A DNA stretch of 64,000 nucleotides from an uncultured Fluviicola sp. (GTDB lineage: Bacteria; Bacteroidota; Bacteroidia; Flavobacteriales_D; Crocinitomicaceae): assembly GCF_902168135.1 (NCBI RefSeq), contig NZ_CABHOL010000024.1, forward strand, positions 62,001 through 126,000, given 5' to 3'. Below, one piece after another: positions 8,132 through 17,439 of the stretch; the first letter of the stretch is position 1; every line of letters begins with the position of its first letter. Both the position numbers and the translations under genes were made by a program. Under the pieces are notes generated by a model. That model worked only from the letters and a program-made list of their open reading frames with translations. It was not told the origin of the DNA and did not search any database.

Positions 8132-8317
8132 ATGAAAGAAAAAATAAAGCAAAATGCACCCAATGGCGCTGTTTATGGTTTGGGAATGATCGGTGCAGCA
8201 GTTTACTATATCTCAACAGCAACAGGATTCTGGATGGGAGTGGTTGGTTTTCTAAAAGCCCTGGTTTGGCCTGCTTTTCTTGTTTATGAAATCCTGAAAG
8301 CGGTACACGCCGGATGA
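8132..8317 (+). CDS. Small conserved membrane protein
   Basis: A 61-aa protein with the pattern NAPNGAVYGLGMIGAAVYYI, a polar link, then LKALVWPAFLVYEIL. Two short hydrophobic helices and the conserved WPAFLVY stretch are shared with small hypothetical proteins found in many Bacteria and Archaea. It is likely in the cytoplasmic membrane. Flanked by intergenic repeats and terminators, so probably a single-gene transcript. Function unknown. Confidence 0.75.
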   Translation: MKEKIKQNAPNGAVYGLGMIGAAVYYISTATGFWMGVVGFLKALVWPAFLVYEILKAVHAG

Positions 8318-8338
8318 AAGCTGTAACACGCAGGTATC

Positions 8339-8369
8339 CAAATCCTCCATCAAAAAGTTTGACGTTTCC
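8339..8369 (+). repeat. Dispersed intergenic repeat, copy 2
   Basis: 28 of 31 bases match 3289-3319. Again placed after a small gene and before a hairpin terminator. Confidence 0.6.
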
Positions 8370-8387
8370 CCATAGGGGGTGACGGAG

Positions 8388-8411
8388 GGAAACATTTTTG
8401 TTTCCTTTTTT
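8388..8411 (+). terminator. Terminator
   Basis: GGAAAC, loop ATTTTT, GTTTCC, then six T. Downstream of the 61-aa gene. Confidence 0.65.
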
Positions 8412-8535
8412 GTTTGAATATATTTTGGTTTCGTTTACTCAATAAAGGCTGCCCCCGGACAAATAAATATGAGGCTGTTTTTTAGAGTTACTCTGTAATT
8501 CAAGTTTTTTGAATCAACTCTGAAAAACAAAAATC

Positions 8536-9396
8536 ATGAGTATATTCGCTAATAATGAAGTTGTATGTCATTTTAAAACAACAACGCAAAAAATGAAGTT
8601 GGATTATTACAACCCCAAAAACAACCTGTTAAAAAAGTATATAGAAGGTTATTACTTCATTTCAGAAGACAAAAAGTCGGAGCAGATTAAATACTATACG
8701 TTTCCCAATAACTTTTGTATTCTATCTATAAATCAAAAAGCAAAAGTAGAACTTAAAGAGAATTCATATTTGGTAACAAGTGCTAAAACAAATGAAATTT
8801 CAACTGACATTGTAATCAGGTATACCGAACCCATTGAAGTAGTTTACAAAAATGCGGTGGATGAAATCACCATTTATTTCAAACCACTTGGGGTCAACCA
8901 TTTTATAGACAGTCCAACTATTTTTAAGCAACCATCCATGGTTAATGTTATTCCATTTGATGATTTTGAAGAGCAAATGCGAGTAGTTTTTAACCAATCG
9001 GACAGAGAAATTCAAATCGAATTATTGGAAAAATATTGGCTGTCAAAATTTGAAATGAAAAATCTGATGCTGATGGAACAAATTCTGGCCGATGTGGAAT
9101 CCGACTTAAACATGGAAGACATCGCTCTGAAATACAGAGTTTCAAGAAAGCACATCAATAGCCTGTTTTTAAGACATATTGGTAAACCGCCATCAGAATA
9201 CCGTAAAATTTACCGCTTTAGAAATGCGCTTTTAGAACATAAAAAGAGTAAAAATCTTACGGTACTTTCTCACTCAAGTCTATTTTATGACCAGTCACAT
9301 TTTATCAAGGATTTTAAAACATTGACAAAAGTAAGCCCCGGTAAATTCTTTAAAACCGTAGATACGGATAAAGAAAATATTTGGCTTTTTGTTTAG
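8536..9396 (+). CDS. AraC-family regulator
   Basis: Up to 286 aa. The ATG at 8536 is usable, but the conserved part begins at the ATG at 8593 (MKLDYYNPKN), so the true start is uncertain. The N-terminal half is a beta-rich ligand domain with LKKYIEGYYFISEDKK. The C-terminal HTH includes NMEDIALKYRVSRKHINSLF and the closing SHFIKDFKTLTKVSPGKFF. It reads towards an S41 peptidase and a beta-lactamase-like hydrolase, which are its plausible targets. Confidence 0.82.
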   Translation: MSIFANNEVVCHFKTTTQKMKLDYYNPKNNLLKKYIEGYYFISEDKKSEQIKYYTFPNNFCILSINQKAKVELKENSYLVTSAKTNEISTDIVIRYTEPIEVVYKNAVDEITIYFKPLGVNHFIDSPTIFKQPSMVNVIPFDDFEEQMRVVFNQSDREIQIELLEKYWLSKFEMKNLMLMEQILADVESDLNMEDIALKYRVSRKHINSLFLRHIGKPPSEYRKIYRFRNALLEHKKSKNLTVLSHSSLFYDQSHFIKDFKTLTKVSPGKFFKTVDTDKENIWLFV

Positions 9397-9434
9397 TGGT
9401 TACATTTTTACAATTCCCAAAAGAAGAGCCTGTC

Positions 9435-9442
9435 TACTTTTG
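9435..9442 (+). promoter_or_regulatory. Promoter -7 box of S41 peptidase
   Basis: TACTTTTG, perfect TAnnTTTG, 23 bases before the ATG at 9466. Confidence 0.5.
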
Positions 9443-9465
9443 TATGCTAATAATTTGGATGGGTG

Positions 9466-10524
9466 ATGAAAAAAAGTAGGTTATGCGTTATTATTTTGTT
9501 TTTTGGAAATTCTTTGTTCGCACAAAATAATTGCAATTGTGAAGTGGCTATCGAAAAACTAATTACTACAATAGAGAGTAATTATCCGGGATTTAAGGAA
9601 AAAACCGTGTTCAATACAGAACTATATAAAAATCACAAAACAGCAGCTCTTGAAAAGTCCGGGATATTTGATAATCAGGAATGTATAAAGGTGCTTAACG
9701 AATATGCTTCTTTTTTCAAAGACGAGCATATATACATTGAAGAAAAGGCTGAAAACAACCAGGATACCATTGAAATAGATTATCAAAAACAAGAGAAACC
9801 TGAGATTGAAGCAAAAAGGTTGGAGTCAAATATATTCTATATCAGGATTTCCAGTTTTAAATATGAAAATATTGCTCCGGTAAAAGAACTGATAGTCAAA
9901 AACAAAAAATACATTGAGAAATCAAAGGCACTGATTATTGATGTAAGGGATAATTTTGGTGGTACCGATGACGTTTACCAACCTTTACTACCTTATATTT
10001 TAACCAATCCGTTGCGGATTATGAATGTTGAATTTCTATCAACTCCTACGTTGATCAACGGCTTGCGGAACTATGCCTTGCAAAACGTACCTAAAGATTC
10101 GTTGAGAGCTGTACAACAAATCGAAGATGATCTGAAAGAATACAAAGAAAACCTTGGTGAATTTGTGTTATATGACGGTAAAAAAGTAACGGTGGATACC
10201 ATTCAGCTCTACGTAAAAAGTCCGAAAGAAATTATTGTTTTAGCCAATAAGCATGTAGCCAGTGCAGGGGAAAATTTTTTGTTCTCCGTGCGTCAGAGCA
10301 AAAAAGTAAAGATATTGGGAACTCCGTCAATGGGAGTGTTGGACTATGGTTCTATCAGGGAATTTAAACTGGGATGCGACAATTATACGCTCTATCTTCC
10401 CACTTATCGCTCGGCAAGACTTCCGCATTATCCGATTGACAATATAGGCATTCAGCCGGATGTGTACTTAGATGATACAGTTGATGATTGGCTGGATTTT
10501 GCCATCAAATACATCAAGGGATAA
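9466..10524 (+). CDS. Secreted S41 (C-terminal processing) family peptidase
   Basis: Start set at the ATG at 9466 rather than the GTG immediately before it. Residues 1-20 form a signal peptide ending LFAQ. The tail-specific protease fold is seen in FYIRISSFKYEN, ALIIDVRDNFGGTDDVY (about 154-170) and the nucleophile segment KHVASAGENFLF with Ser266. A PDZ domain is not evident, so this is one of the small PDZ-less S41 proteins common in Bacteroidota. It probably acts in the periplasm or at the surface. The next gene starts 35 bases after the stop, so the two are likely co-transcribed. Confidence 0.85.
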   Translation: MKKSRLCVIILFFGNSLFAQNNCNCEVAIEKLITTIESNYPGFKEKTVFNTELYKNHKTAALEKSGIFDNQECIKVLNEYASFFKDEHIYIEEKAENNQDTIEIDYQKQEKPEIEAKRLESNIFYIRISSFKYENIAPVKELIVKNKKYIEKSKALIIDVRDNFGGTDDVYQPLLPYILTNPLRIMNVEFLSTPTLINGLRNYALQNVPKDSLRAVQQIEDDLKEYKENLGEFVLYDGKKVTVDTIQLYVKSPKEIIVLANKHVASAGENFLFSVRQSKKVKILGTPSMGVLDYGSIREFKLGCDNYTLYLPTYRSARLPHYPIDNIGIQPDVYLDDTVDDWLDFAIKYIKG

Positions 10525-10559
10525 AATTTTTAGAACCAATGATAAATCCGAATAAAAAA

Positions 10560-11882
10560 ATGAAAATAAATCACCTGTTGCTTTTATGCATCAGCATGGT
10601 ATTCATCACACCGCTGTTTGCCCAACATCAATTAGACGCTTATTTTGAGCATCTTTCTGCAAACCGTAAGTTTATGGGAAGCGTTGCCATTTTTTTTAAC
10701 GACAGTATTATTTATACAAAATCTGTGGGCTTTGTCAATACCGATACCCAGGTAAAAATCAATAAGGACACCAAAATCAGGATAGGTTCAATAACCAAAA
10801 CTTATACTGCGGTGCTGGTTTTGAAAGCTGTTGAAGAAGGGTTAATAAAGTTAGATGATAAACTTTGCTCCTTTTATCCTCAGGTAAAAAATGCTAAAAA
10901 AATAACCATAGAACAATTGCTGAAACACCGAAGCGGGGTTTTCAACTTTACTGAAATTCCCGACGAAAACCAGTGGGAACAAGCGTTTCATACCGAAGAA
11001 GATTTTATCGGTTATTTTGTAAACGAAAAAAGCAATTTTGAACCCGGTACCGATTATGAATACAGTAATACTAATTACGCTTTATTGGGTTTTATACTTC
11101 AAAAAATCTATGGGAAATCATTCGCGCAAATTCTGGATGAGAAAATCTGTCGTCCCCTTTATCTGAAAAACACTTATTTCTCAACGGAAACGGACGAAAC
11201 AAAGAATGAAGCGTTGTCGTATAGCATTCAGGACAAATACATTCGAAATGCTAAAGTTAACTTTTCCAATCACCCTTCCAGCGGCGGAATGGTTTCTACC
11301 GCTGTTGAGTTAAATGTTTTTTTATCGGCTTTGTTCAATGGAAAATTGATTTCCAAAAAGAGTTTGGAACAGATGCTTCCCCCAAATAACGGTGAATATG
11401 GACTGGGAATTGAGAAACTTTATTTTAAAAGTCCGGAAGGTTACACACATGGAGGAAGGATTGAGAATTACTTTTCAGAGTACTGGTATTTCCCCAAAGA
11501 AAAATTAGGAATTGTAACGCTGTCAAATGCAATTAATATCTATACGGAAGACATCCAGACGACCCTGTTACAATTTGCTTACGGAAATGCCCCCGAATTA
11601 CCCAATTTTAAAAGAACAAATGACCTTTCGGAAAAAGAGTTTGAAGCAATAGCCGGGACCTATATTGAAAAAGAAAAAGGCTACAATTTAACCATTTCTT
11701 CAGACGGTCAGAATGCGATGTTTCAGAACGCAGCATCAGGACAAATGTATTTCCCGATTGCCAATAAAGGAAATAATACCTTTGAGTATGAGGACATAAG
11801 ACTGGAGTTTTTCCCTGTCACAAAAGAATTGAGTTTACAGCAGGGAGCTATTAAGGAACATTACGTAAAACTTGTTAAATGA
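10560..11882 (+). CDS. Secreted serine hydrolase, beta-lactamase/PBP4* family
   Basis: From the ATG at 10560 the protein has 440 aa and a clear signal peptide (MKINHLLLLCISMVFITPLF, then AQ); an ATG at 10539 is possible. Class C beta-lactamase-fold motifs are Ser77-Ile-Thr-Lys80 (SxxK), Tyr168-Ser-Asn170 (YxN) and His297-Gly-Gly (replacing KTG). This pattern is that of D-aminopeptidases, esterases and penicillin-binding-like hydrolases rather than proven beta-lactamases. A C-terminal beta domain from about 360 resembles the lipocalin-like extension often found in this family. Probably co-transcribed with the S41 peptidase. Confidence 0.87.
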   Translation: MKINHLLLLCISMVFITPLFAQHQLDAYFEHLSANRKFMGSVAIFFNDSIIYTKSVGFVNTDTQVKINKDTKIRIGSITKTYTAVLVLKAVEEGLIKLDDKLCSFYPQVKNAKKITIEQLLKHRSGVFNFTEIPDENQWEQAFHTEEDFIGYFVNEKSNFEPGTDYEYSNTNYALLGFILQKIYGKSFAQILDEKICRPLYLKNTYFSTETDETKNEALSYSIQDKYIRNAKVNFSNHPSSGGMVSTAVELNVFLSALFNGKLISKKSLEQMLPPNNGEYGLGIEKLYFKSPEGYTHGGRIENYFSEYWYFPKEKLGIVTLSNAINIYTEDIQTTLLQFAYGNAPELPNFKRTNDLSEKEFEAIAGTYIEKEKGYNLTISSDGQNAMFQNAASGQMYFPIANKGNNTFEYEDIRLEFFPVTKELSLQQGAIKEHYVKLVK

Positions 11883-12282
11883 ATTCCATTATATCGGGAT
11901 AAAACCACCCCGCTTTCTTGAGAAAATGAAACCTGTTTCCGATTATGGTAGCTGCTTAGATTTGGTTAATTCTTAGTGAAAATTTCCGAAGAGAAACGAG
12001 AAAAATAGGTGTCTTTAATGCTTTTGCAAGTATCTTTTTCACATAAAAATCTCATGACGAAATCTCCTGTTGATTAAATATTAAACCCTGATTGATCTTG
12101 AAAAACAGCTAAAAACAAAACAGAAAAAAATGAGCTGTTTGAAGAAATTAGAGATCGGGGAAACGATTCTGTAAAGTTGTCGGGGCAAAAGTTGCTGTAA
12201 ATACACCAAAAGCAGAAAAGATCAGAAAATCGTATCGAAACAGCTCAATTCTGTTTATTTTCACGAAGAATCGGTAATCATT
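11883..12282. other. Intergenic region with gene relics
   Basis: 400 bases without an intact gene. It holds the truncated nhaA relic listed below, then an open stretch reading VAVNTPKAEKIRKSY in one frame and stopping just before the kinase gene. No clear promoter or terminator. Confidence 0.5.
12008..12098 (+). pseudogene. Relic of the nhaA promoter and first codons
   Basis: The sequence TCTTTAATGCTTTT, TATCTTTTTCACATAAAA and ATCTCATG matches the bases just before nhaA at 17490-17538, and the next codons (MTKSPVD) match nhaA (MAKSPID). A TAA replaces the next Tyr codon and similarity fades after about 45 bases. It is therefore a vestigial copy of the nhaA leader and 5' end, left by a duplication about 5.5 kb away. 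Confidence 0.75.
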
Positions 12283-14226
12283 ATGAAAGGATTCATCTTT
12301 TTAGTTCTTCTTATTTCGTTTCGGTTTAGTGTCAGTGGCGCCATCTTCTTGCAGGAAAACCCGCGTTATAACCAGGCGGATCCGGCAAACACTTTTTTGT
12401 ATCAATTAAAGAAAGCCCGGCATACGCAACAAATTGATTCCTTAGAGGTTGTATTTTCTGCATTCATCAAGGAACAGCTGGCAGGGAATCGGCTGAAAGA
12501 AGGGCATGCCATTTTAAATCAGCTCATTGCTGATGTGAATACATCGGATACAATTCGAATACTCGCATACAAGAATAAAGCGATTCTTTACGGGCAGGAA
12601 GACCTTTCCAAGAAGCGTAAAGCTTTTGAAGATGCCATTCACTTGATTAAAGAAAAAAAAATAGTAAAATTTTTAATTCCCATTTATCAAGTTGAAATTT
12701 CAAAAACGTATTTATCTCAATCGAACTTTTCAAGAGCTACATTCTATTTAAACAAAGTAGATATAGCTAAAATCAGTGATCCCGAAAAAAAAGTAGAAAT
12801 CCTTGGAGTGATTGGTATTCTGTATGCACAAATGGACGATACCATTCAAGCGGTTAAAGCATTATACGAGGCTGTTTTTCTCTCTGAAAAACACAAAGAT
12901 TATTTCGGACTGGGAACCATTTACTCTTCACTGGGTAATGTTTATGCAACGAATTACAAGCAGCCTCAGCGGGCAATAGACTGTTTTCGGAAATCAATGA
13001 ATGCCTTTCGGAAAGCCGGTTATGATCATTATGCATTGGGGAGTCAAACAGATATCGGGGTGACCTATTCGAATTCCGGGAAACTGGATTCGGGGCTGTA
13101 TTATTTGCAAAAATCCTATCGGGAATCTATTGAAACAGGTTCTGTTTACGACCAGTCTATTTGTGCGAAAGAACTGGGAATCGTTTATAATCGACTGAAT
13201 CAACCGGAACTGGCACTGAAAATGTGCCGGGAAGCAAAACAATTGATTTGGGATTACAGCAGTGACAAATTTCGCTATACTTGTGCTTCCTGCCTGTCGG
13301 AAGCTTATGAGTCCTTAAACGAATACGATTCGTCACTCTACTACTTCAAACTCTACCACGCTTATTTAGATAGTACACTAAACAAGGATGAAACGAAAGC
13401 CATTGCTAAGTTCAATGCCGAATTGGAGAAGCAGTCCTATATTGCCAAACAAGAAAAGATCAACCTGGAAAAGGATCATGATTTAGAACAAAGAAACACC
13501 GTTATTGCTTTTTTAAGCATCACCGCGTTACTCATTTTAGCCATGTTCCTGTTGATATTACGAGGGGCGAAAAACCGAAAAAAACGGGAACTCATTGCAC
13601 AACAGGAGCAAGATCAACGCAAATTTTCACAAGACCTTCTTCAATCCCTGGAAGATGAACGCAAACGGGTTTCTATGGAACTGCACGATTCCGTAGGACA
13701 AATGCTCGTTGTGGCAGGAAGGAATGTACGTGACAAACAGCTCGATTCGGTAGAACCCATGCTTCAACATGCACTGAACGAAGTCCGATCCATTTCCCAG
13801 GGAATGCATCCGTACATCCTGGACAAATTAGGATTGGAAGATGCCATCCTGCACCTGATACAGACAACAGACCAGGGGAGCGATTTATTTATTGAAAGTG
13901 AAGTAGATCTTTCGGCAGTTCAGCTTAAAAAAGAGCAGGAAATTCATATTTACCGAATCTTGCAGGAATTGATTTCAAACGCGGTCAAACACTCAGAAAG
14001 CCCGTCGCTTTTTATTCAGGTTTTAGCTCGTCCAACAACATTGGAAATCCGGGTTAAGGACCGGGGAAAAGGATTCGATGTGAATCAACAGAAAGCATTG
14101 AAAAAACTTTCCTTGGGTTGGAAAACATTGCACGAGCGTGTGGCCCTGTTGCAAGGGTACATACAAATCACATCTACACCGAACCAGGGTACATTCGTTC
14201 ACATTCAAATTTCTTTATCCACATGA
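12283..14226 (+). CDS. TPR-containing sensor histidine kinase (NarL/HisKA_3 type)
   Basis: A 647-aa kinase. Signal peptide at 1-20, TPR-like helical repeats at about 135-370 (for example ALGSQTDIGVTYSNSGKLDS), a single membrane helix at 406-427 and then a short coiled linker. The phosphoacceptor is His468 in RVSMELHDSVGQ, the HisKA_3 type. The ATPase domain has the N box QELISNAVKH (Asn566) and G box DRGKGFD (593-599). The TPR part should lie in the periplasm. The partner response regulator overlaps its stop codon, so signal and output are co-translated. The stimulus is unknown; peptides or envelope state are common for this architecture. Confidence 0.92.
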   Translation: MKGFIFLVLLISFRFSVSGAIFLQENPRYNQADPANTFLYQLKKARHTQQIDSLEVVFSAFIKEQLAGNRLKEGHAILNQLIADVNTSDTIRILAYKNKAILYGQEDLSKKRKAFEDAIHLIKEKKIVKFLIPIYQVEISKTYLSQSNFSRATFYLNKVDIAKISDPEKKVEILGVIGILYAQMDDTIQAVKALYEAVFLSEKHKDYFGLGTIYSSLGNVYATNYKQPQRAIDCFRKSMNAFRKAGYDHYALGSQTDIGVTYSNSGKLDSGLYYLQKSYRESIETGSVYDQSICAKELGIVYNRLNQPELALKMCREAKQLIWDYSSDKFRYTCASCLSEAYESLNEYDSSLYYFKLYHAYLDSTLNKDETKAIAKFNAELEKQSYIAKQEKINLEKDHDLEQRNTVIAFLSITALLILAMFLLILRGAKNRKKRELIAQQEQDQRKFSQDLLQSLEDERKRVSMELHDSVGQMLVVAGRNVRDKQLDSVEPMLQHALNEVRSISQGMHPYILDKLGLEDAILHLIQTTDQGSDLFIESEVDLSAVQLKKEQEIHIYRILQELISNAVKHSESPSLFIQVLARPTTLEIRVKDRGKGFDVNQQKALKKLSLGWKTLHERVALLQGYIQITSTPNQGTFVHIQISLST

Positions 14227-14846
14227 AACTGCTGATTGCCGATGATTATCCACTAATTTTAGAAGGACTGGAGAAATTCCTTCGCGACTCCGGTTTTTCG
14301 GATATCCTTTTAGCTACCACCGGAACGGAAGCATTGACGCTTATCAACGACATGCAACCAGATATTGCGCTTTTGGACATGGAAATGCCGCACCTTTCCG
14401 GAATCCAGATTGCGCAGTTGTGCCAGCAGAATAAATCACGTACAAAAATTATTTTTTTAACCTATCGTTTAGATTCTTACCTGTTTCAAAAAGGAAAAGA
14501 AGCTGGTATTTTCGGATATATGCTGAAAGACGATCCGTTAGAGGAAGTGCTTAAATGCATCAAACAGGTTGAAGTGGGTGAAACTTATTTCAGCCCCAAA
14601 ATCATACACACGACCGAAAATGATTCTGCAGATGAAGTGCATTATAAGTTATTGACTCCTTCCGAACAAAAAATACTAAAACTGATTGCCAGGGGAGCTT
14701 CTTCTGCTGAAATAGCTGATCAACTGTTCATCTCTTTTCGAACCGTTGAAAAACACCGGAGTAACATCATTCAAAAATTAAAAATCGATAGCAGCAGGCA
14801 AAAATTGAATGAATGGGTCCTCATTAACTCCCACTTGTTTGATTAA
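14223..14846 (+). CDS. NarL/FixJ-family response regulator
   Basis: I chose the ATG at 14223, which overlaps the kinase stop as ATGA; an upstream in-frame start would add 35 residues that read as kinase shadow. In 207 aa the receiver domain shows Asp7/Asp8, phosphoacceptor Asp52 (LLDMEMP), Thr80 and Lys102. The LuxR-type helix-turn-helix lies at about 143-200 (LTPSEQKILKLIARGASSAE and TVEKHRSNIIQKL). It is the cognate regulator of the adjacent kinase. The TACGTG palindrome just after the gene is a candidate target site. Confidence 0.93.
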   Translation: MKLLIADDYPLILEGLEKFLRDSGFSDILLATTGTEALTLINDMQPDIALLDMEMPHLSGIQIAQLCQQNKSRTKIIFLTYRLDSYLFQKGKEAGIFGYMLKDDPLEEVLKCIKQVEVGETYFSPKIIHTTENDSADEVHYKLLTPSEQKILKLIARGASSAEIADQLFISFRTVEKHRSNIIQKLKIDSSRQKLNEWVLINSHLFD

Positions 14847-14850
14847 ATAA

Positions 14851-14866
14851 TACGTGTTACCACGTA
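14851..14866. promoter_or_regulatory. Candidate operator palindrome
   Basis: TACGTGTTACCACGTA is a 6-4-6 palindrome, and a third TACGTG follows at 14873-14878. It lies directly after the response regulator gene and upstream of a secreted-protein gene. LuxR-type regulators bind such short dyads; the link is inference. Confidence 0.3.
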
Positions 14867-15132
14867 GGTAATTACGTGTCGACTCCCATTTCATAACTCA
14901 TGATGATGCCTGAACTTTGCGTTGTCTGAAATGATACAGTTATGAAAATGTTCCTTTGTTTTTGTTGTTCTTCTTCTGTTTATACCGAAAAACGGTTATT
15001 CGCAGGCAGGTTATCCCTCAAAACAATTCAGATCCATATTTCATCTCCCCAAATACCGTTTGCTTACATGCTGATGGGACTAATAATTCAGCAGATAGCA
15101 AAAAATAATTAATTAATACCAACAGGTCATTC
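14867..15132. other. Intergenic region with a possible gene relic
   Basis: After a GAACTTTG promoter-like box at about 14912 comes ATGAAAATG at 14942. In the frames that follow are FIPKNGYSQAGYPSKQF and DPYFISPNTVCLHADGTN, which look like a signal-peptide end and mature protein divided by frameshifts. It may be the remains of a small secreted protein; support is weak. Confidence 0.3.
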
Positions 15133-16983
15133 ATGAAAACAACTTTTTTAATAGTATTCTTTTCAATACATGCAGCCATTTATTCTTTCTCACAATTGGA
15201 AGGAAACGCATTGAATTTTAATTCCTCGAACGGATATTGTCAGGCCGATTTACCGACAGTATTCGACAATATTTCCTTAAATGATTTTACACTTGAGTGC
15301 TGGGTTAAGCAGGAATCCGGTTCAACCTCCAAACGCATATTCTTTGCTCAGAAAGATGCCAATAATTTTTGTTCAATTCTGGTGAATTCTGGTAATACGC
15401 TGTATTTTTTTCTAAACGATAACGGAATATCTTATAGCGTGAATACTCAGGTTAACCTTTCATCTTCGGTATGGACACATCTTGCATTTACCTGGGATGC
15501 AAGCAGCAACACCATTACATCCTATATCAATGGGATTCAAATAAACGGAATAAGCGGCGGAGTTTCTTCTGCCGGAACTGACGGAATTATGACAATAGGA
15601 GCCAGAACCGACGGGCAGCAAATTTACAAAGGTTCCATCGACGAGTTTCGGGTATGGGATGATATCCGCACCCCATGTGAAATAGTTGCCGGTATGAATA
15701 ATACCTTTACAGCAGGGCAGCCTAATTTAATTGCGTCTTATGATTTTAATCAGGGAATAGCGGGGGGAACCAATTCGAGTGAAACAACCCTGAATGAACT
15801 AACTAATCTTTACGATGCTTCTCTTATAGATTTTACATTAAGCGGTACAACCTCCAATTGGGTAACATCAGGTATTGCTATTTCTCAAACAAATAATAAC
15901 AGTGAAACGATACATACGATTGATGAAATAGAAACTTGTGATAGTCTGATCTGGGTTGACGGGAATACCTACTATACAAACAATTATACCGCAACACACA
16001 GTTATATTAGTACTGTTACGGGTTGTGACAGTATTGTGCACCTGAATCTGAATCTTCATTTTTCAACCACGGGTACAGATGTTCAAACAGCTTGTGACTC
16101 CTATACATGGATAGACAATATAACGTATTATGCCTCCAATACAACGGCTACGCATACAATTACAGGCGGAGCGGCAAGTGGCTGCGATTCGGTCGTAACA
16201 TTACATTTAACACTGAACTCGTCCAGTTCCGGTACAGATGTTCAAACGGCTTGCGGGTCTTATACCTGGATAGATGGAAATACCTATTTTGCGAATAACG
16301 ATACTTCTACGTTTACTTTAATAAACTCAACAGGTTGTGATAGTATTGTAACATTAAACTTAACTGTTAATTCTCCAAGTACAGGTACAGATATCCAGAC
16401 GGCTTGCGGGTCATATACCTGGATGGATGGAAACACCTATTTTTCGGACAATGATACTTCCACGTTTACTTTAATGAACTCATTGGGTTGTGATAGTATT
16501 GTAACGTTGAACCTGACCATTCATCCTATTCCGGACGTATCAACCAGTATTTCAGGTATAACGATGACTGCTTCTGAAACAGGTTCGGCTTATCAGTGGA
16601 TAACCTGTCCTGATCACATCCTGATATCAAATGCTATATCCCAAAGTTTTACAGCGGAAGTGAACGGGGAATATGCAGTAATTGTTGATAATGGAACTTG
16701 CAGAGATACTTCAGCTTGTATGGTAATCAATACGGTCGGGTTGAATGAATTCGCGAACACTGCTTTCGAACTGTATCCGAATCCAACGAAAAAAGATGTA
16801 ACGATTAGGTTCAATGATCCGTCAGCCTTATTGGAAGTCCGCGATATAAAAGGAAAATTGTTTGTTTCCGCACAGATTTATCAGGAAAGTACCATTGATA
16901 TGACTTCTTTTCAATCTGGTGTTTATTTGTTTACATTGAAAAGTATGAGCGGTTTCGAGGTTTTTCGAATAACAAAAGAGTAA
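15133..16983 (+). CDS. T9SS-secreted LamG-domain protein with tandem repeats
   Basis: A 616-aa surface protein. It begins with a signal peptide (to about residue 21). Residues 25-195 form a LamG/concanavalin-like domain (FTLECWVKQ, WTHLAFTWDASSNTITSYIN, KGSIDEFRVWDD). Four tandem repeats of about 60 residues follow at roughly 265-470, each with CxSxxWxDxxTY and TGCDSIVxLNL. The C-terminus carries FELYPNPTKKDVTIRF and a final GVYLFTLKSMSG, the type A sorting signal of T9SS cargo. It is likely a cell-surface adhesin or carbohydrate-binding protein. The repeats are very alike at DNA level, so copy number could vary. Confidence 0.85.
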   Translation: MKTTFLIVFFSIHAAIYSFSQLEGNALNFNSSNGYCQADLPTVFDNISLNDFTLECWVKQESGSTSKRIFFAQKDANNFCSILVNSGNTLYFFLNDNGISYSVNTQVNLSSSVWTHLAFTWDASSNTITSYINGIQINGISGGVSSAGTDGIMTIGARTDGQQIYKGSIDEFRVWDDIRTPCEIVAGMNNTFTAGQPNLIASYDFNQGIAGGTNSSETTLNELTNLYDASLIDFTLSGTTSNWVTSGIAISQTNNNSETIHTIDEIETCDSLIWVDGNTYYTNNYTATHSYISTVTGCDSIVHLNLNLHFSTTGTDVQTACDSYTWIDNITYYASNTTATHTITGGAASGCDSVVTLHLTLNSSSSGTDVQTACGSYTWIDGNTYFANNDTSTFTLINSTGCDSIVTLNLTVNSPSTGTDIQTACGSYTWMDGNTYFSDNDTSTFTLMNSLGCDSIVTLNLTIHPIPDVSTSISGITMTASETGSAYQWITCPDHILISNAISQSFTAEVNGEYAVIVDNGTCRDTSACMVINTVGLNEFANTAFELYPNPTKKDVTIRFNDPSALLEVRDIKGKLFVSAQIYQESTIDMTSFQSGVYLFTLKSMSGFEVFRITKE

Positions 16984-17227
16984 TACCAAATGGCAATCGA
17001 AACAAGAATTGAAAATGCAAAGGGGGTAGAAAACAGGTTGACTTGAATTCTTGAATTGGTCTGTTCTCAAATGATTAGCCTAACCACTCCAAGATCAGAT
17101 ACCCGATCTTGGAGATAATGCATGGCTTCTATTGAGAATATAACAGCGGACGCAAAATAAGAAAGTATGGTCAGGCATACTGTAACTGATACCATTACTT
17201 CGCTGATCGTATTAAAAGTACATTATA

Positions 17228-17374
17228 AGCTCCGGCGACTTCACCGTATATCTTCCGAAACAGGGTAAAAGTGCTAACCAGGCATATTGCCCGGCGCAGA
17301 GAATGGTCAGTGGAGAGGCATTCAGGCATGAAGATGTGATATCATTGCCTGGTATTGCAGTTGCTACAGATTGA
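17228..17374 (+). pseudogene. C-terminal gene fragment
   Basis: 48 codons without a start, reading SSGDFTVYLPKQGKS and then GEAFRHEDVISLPGIAVATD before TGA. The residue mix looks like real protein, and an adjacent frame just upstream gives MVRHTVTDTITSLIVLKV. It reads as the decayed end of a gene. The family is not recognised. Confidence 0.35.
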
Positions 17375-17398
17375 TTAAGTTTTTTTCTATAGCTTTTG

Positions 17399-17439
17399 AA
17401 CAGAACACAGGGTCCTCTTACAGATCCTGTGTTCTGTTT
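17399..17439 (+). terminator. Terminator hairpin before nhaA
   Basis: AACAGAACACAGG, a loop, and CCTGTGTTCTGTTT. A 13-bp stem ending in a short T-run; it probably closes the vanished gene upstream. Confidence 0.65.

Noticed and set aside
14912-14920. Third copy of the copper operator (TCATAACTC before GAACTTTG)
   Set aside because: Spacing to the -7 box is 13 rather than 20 bases and the second half-site is missing.
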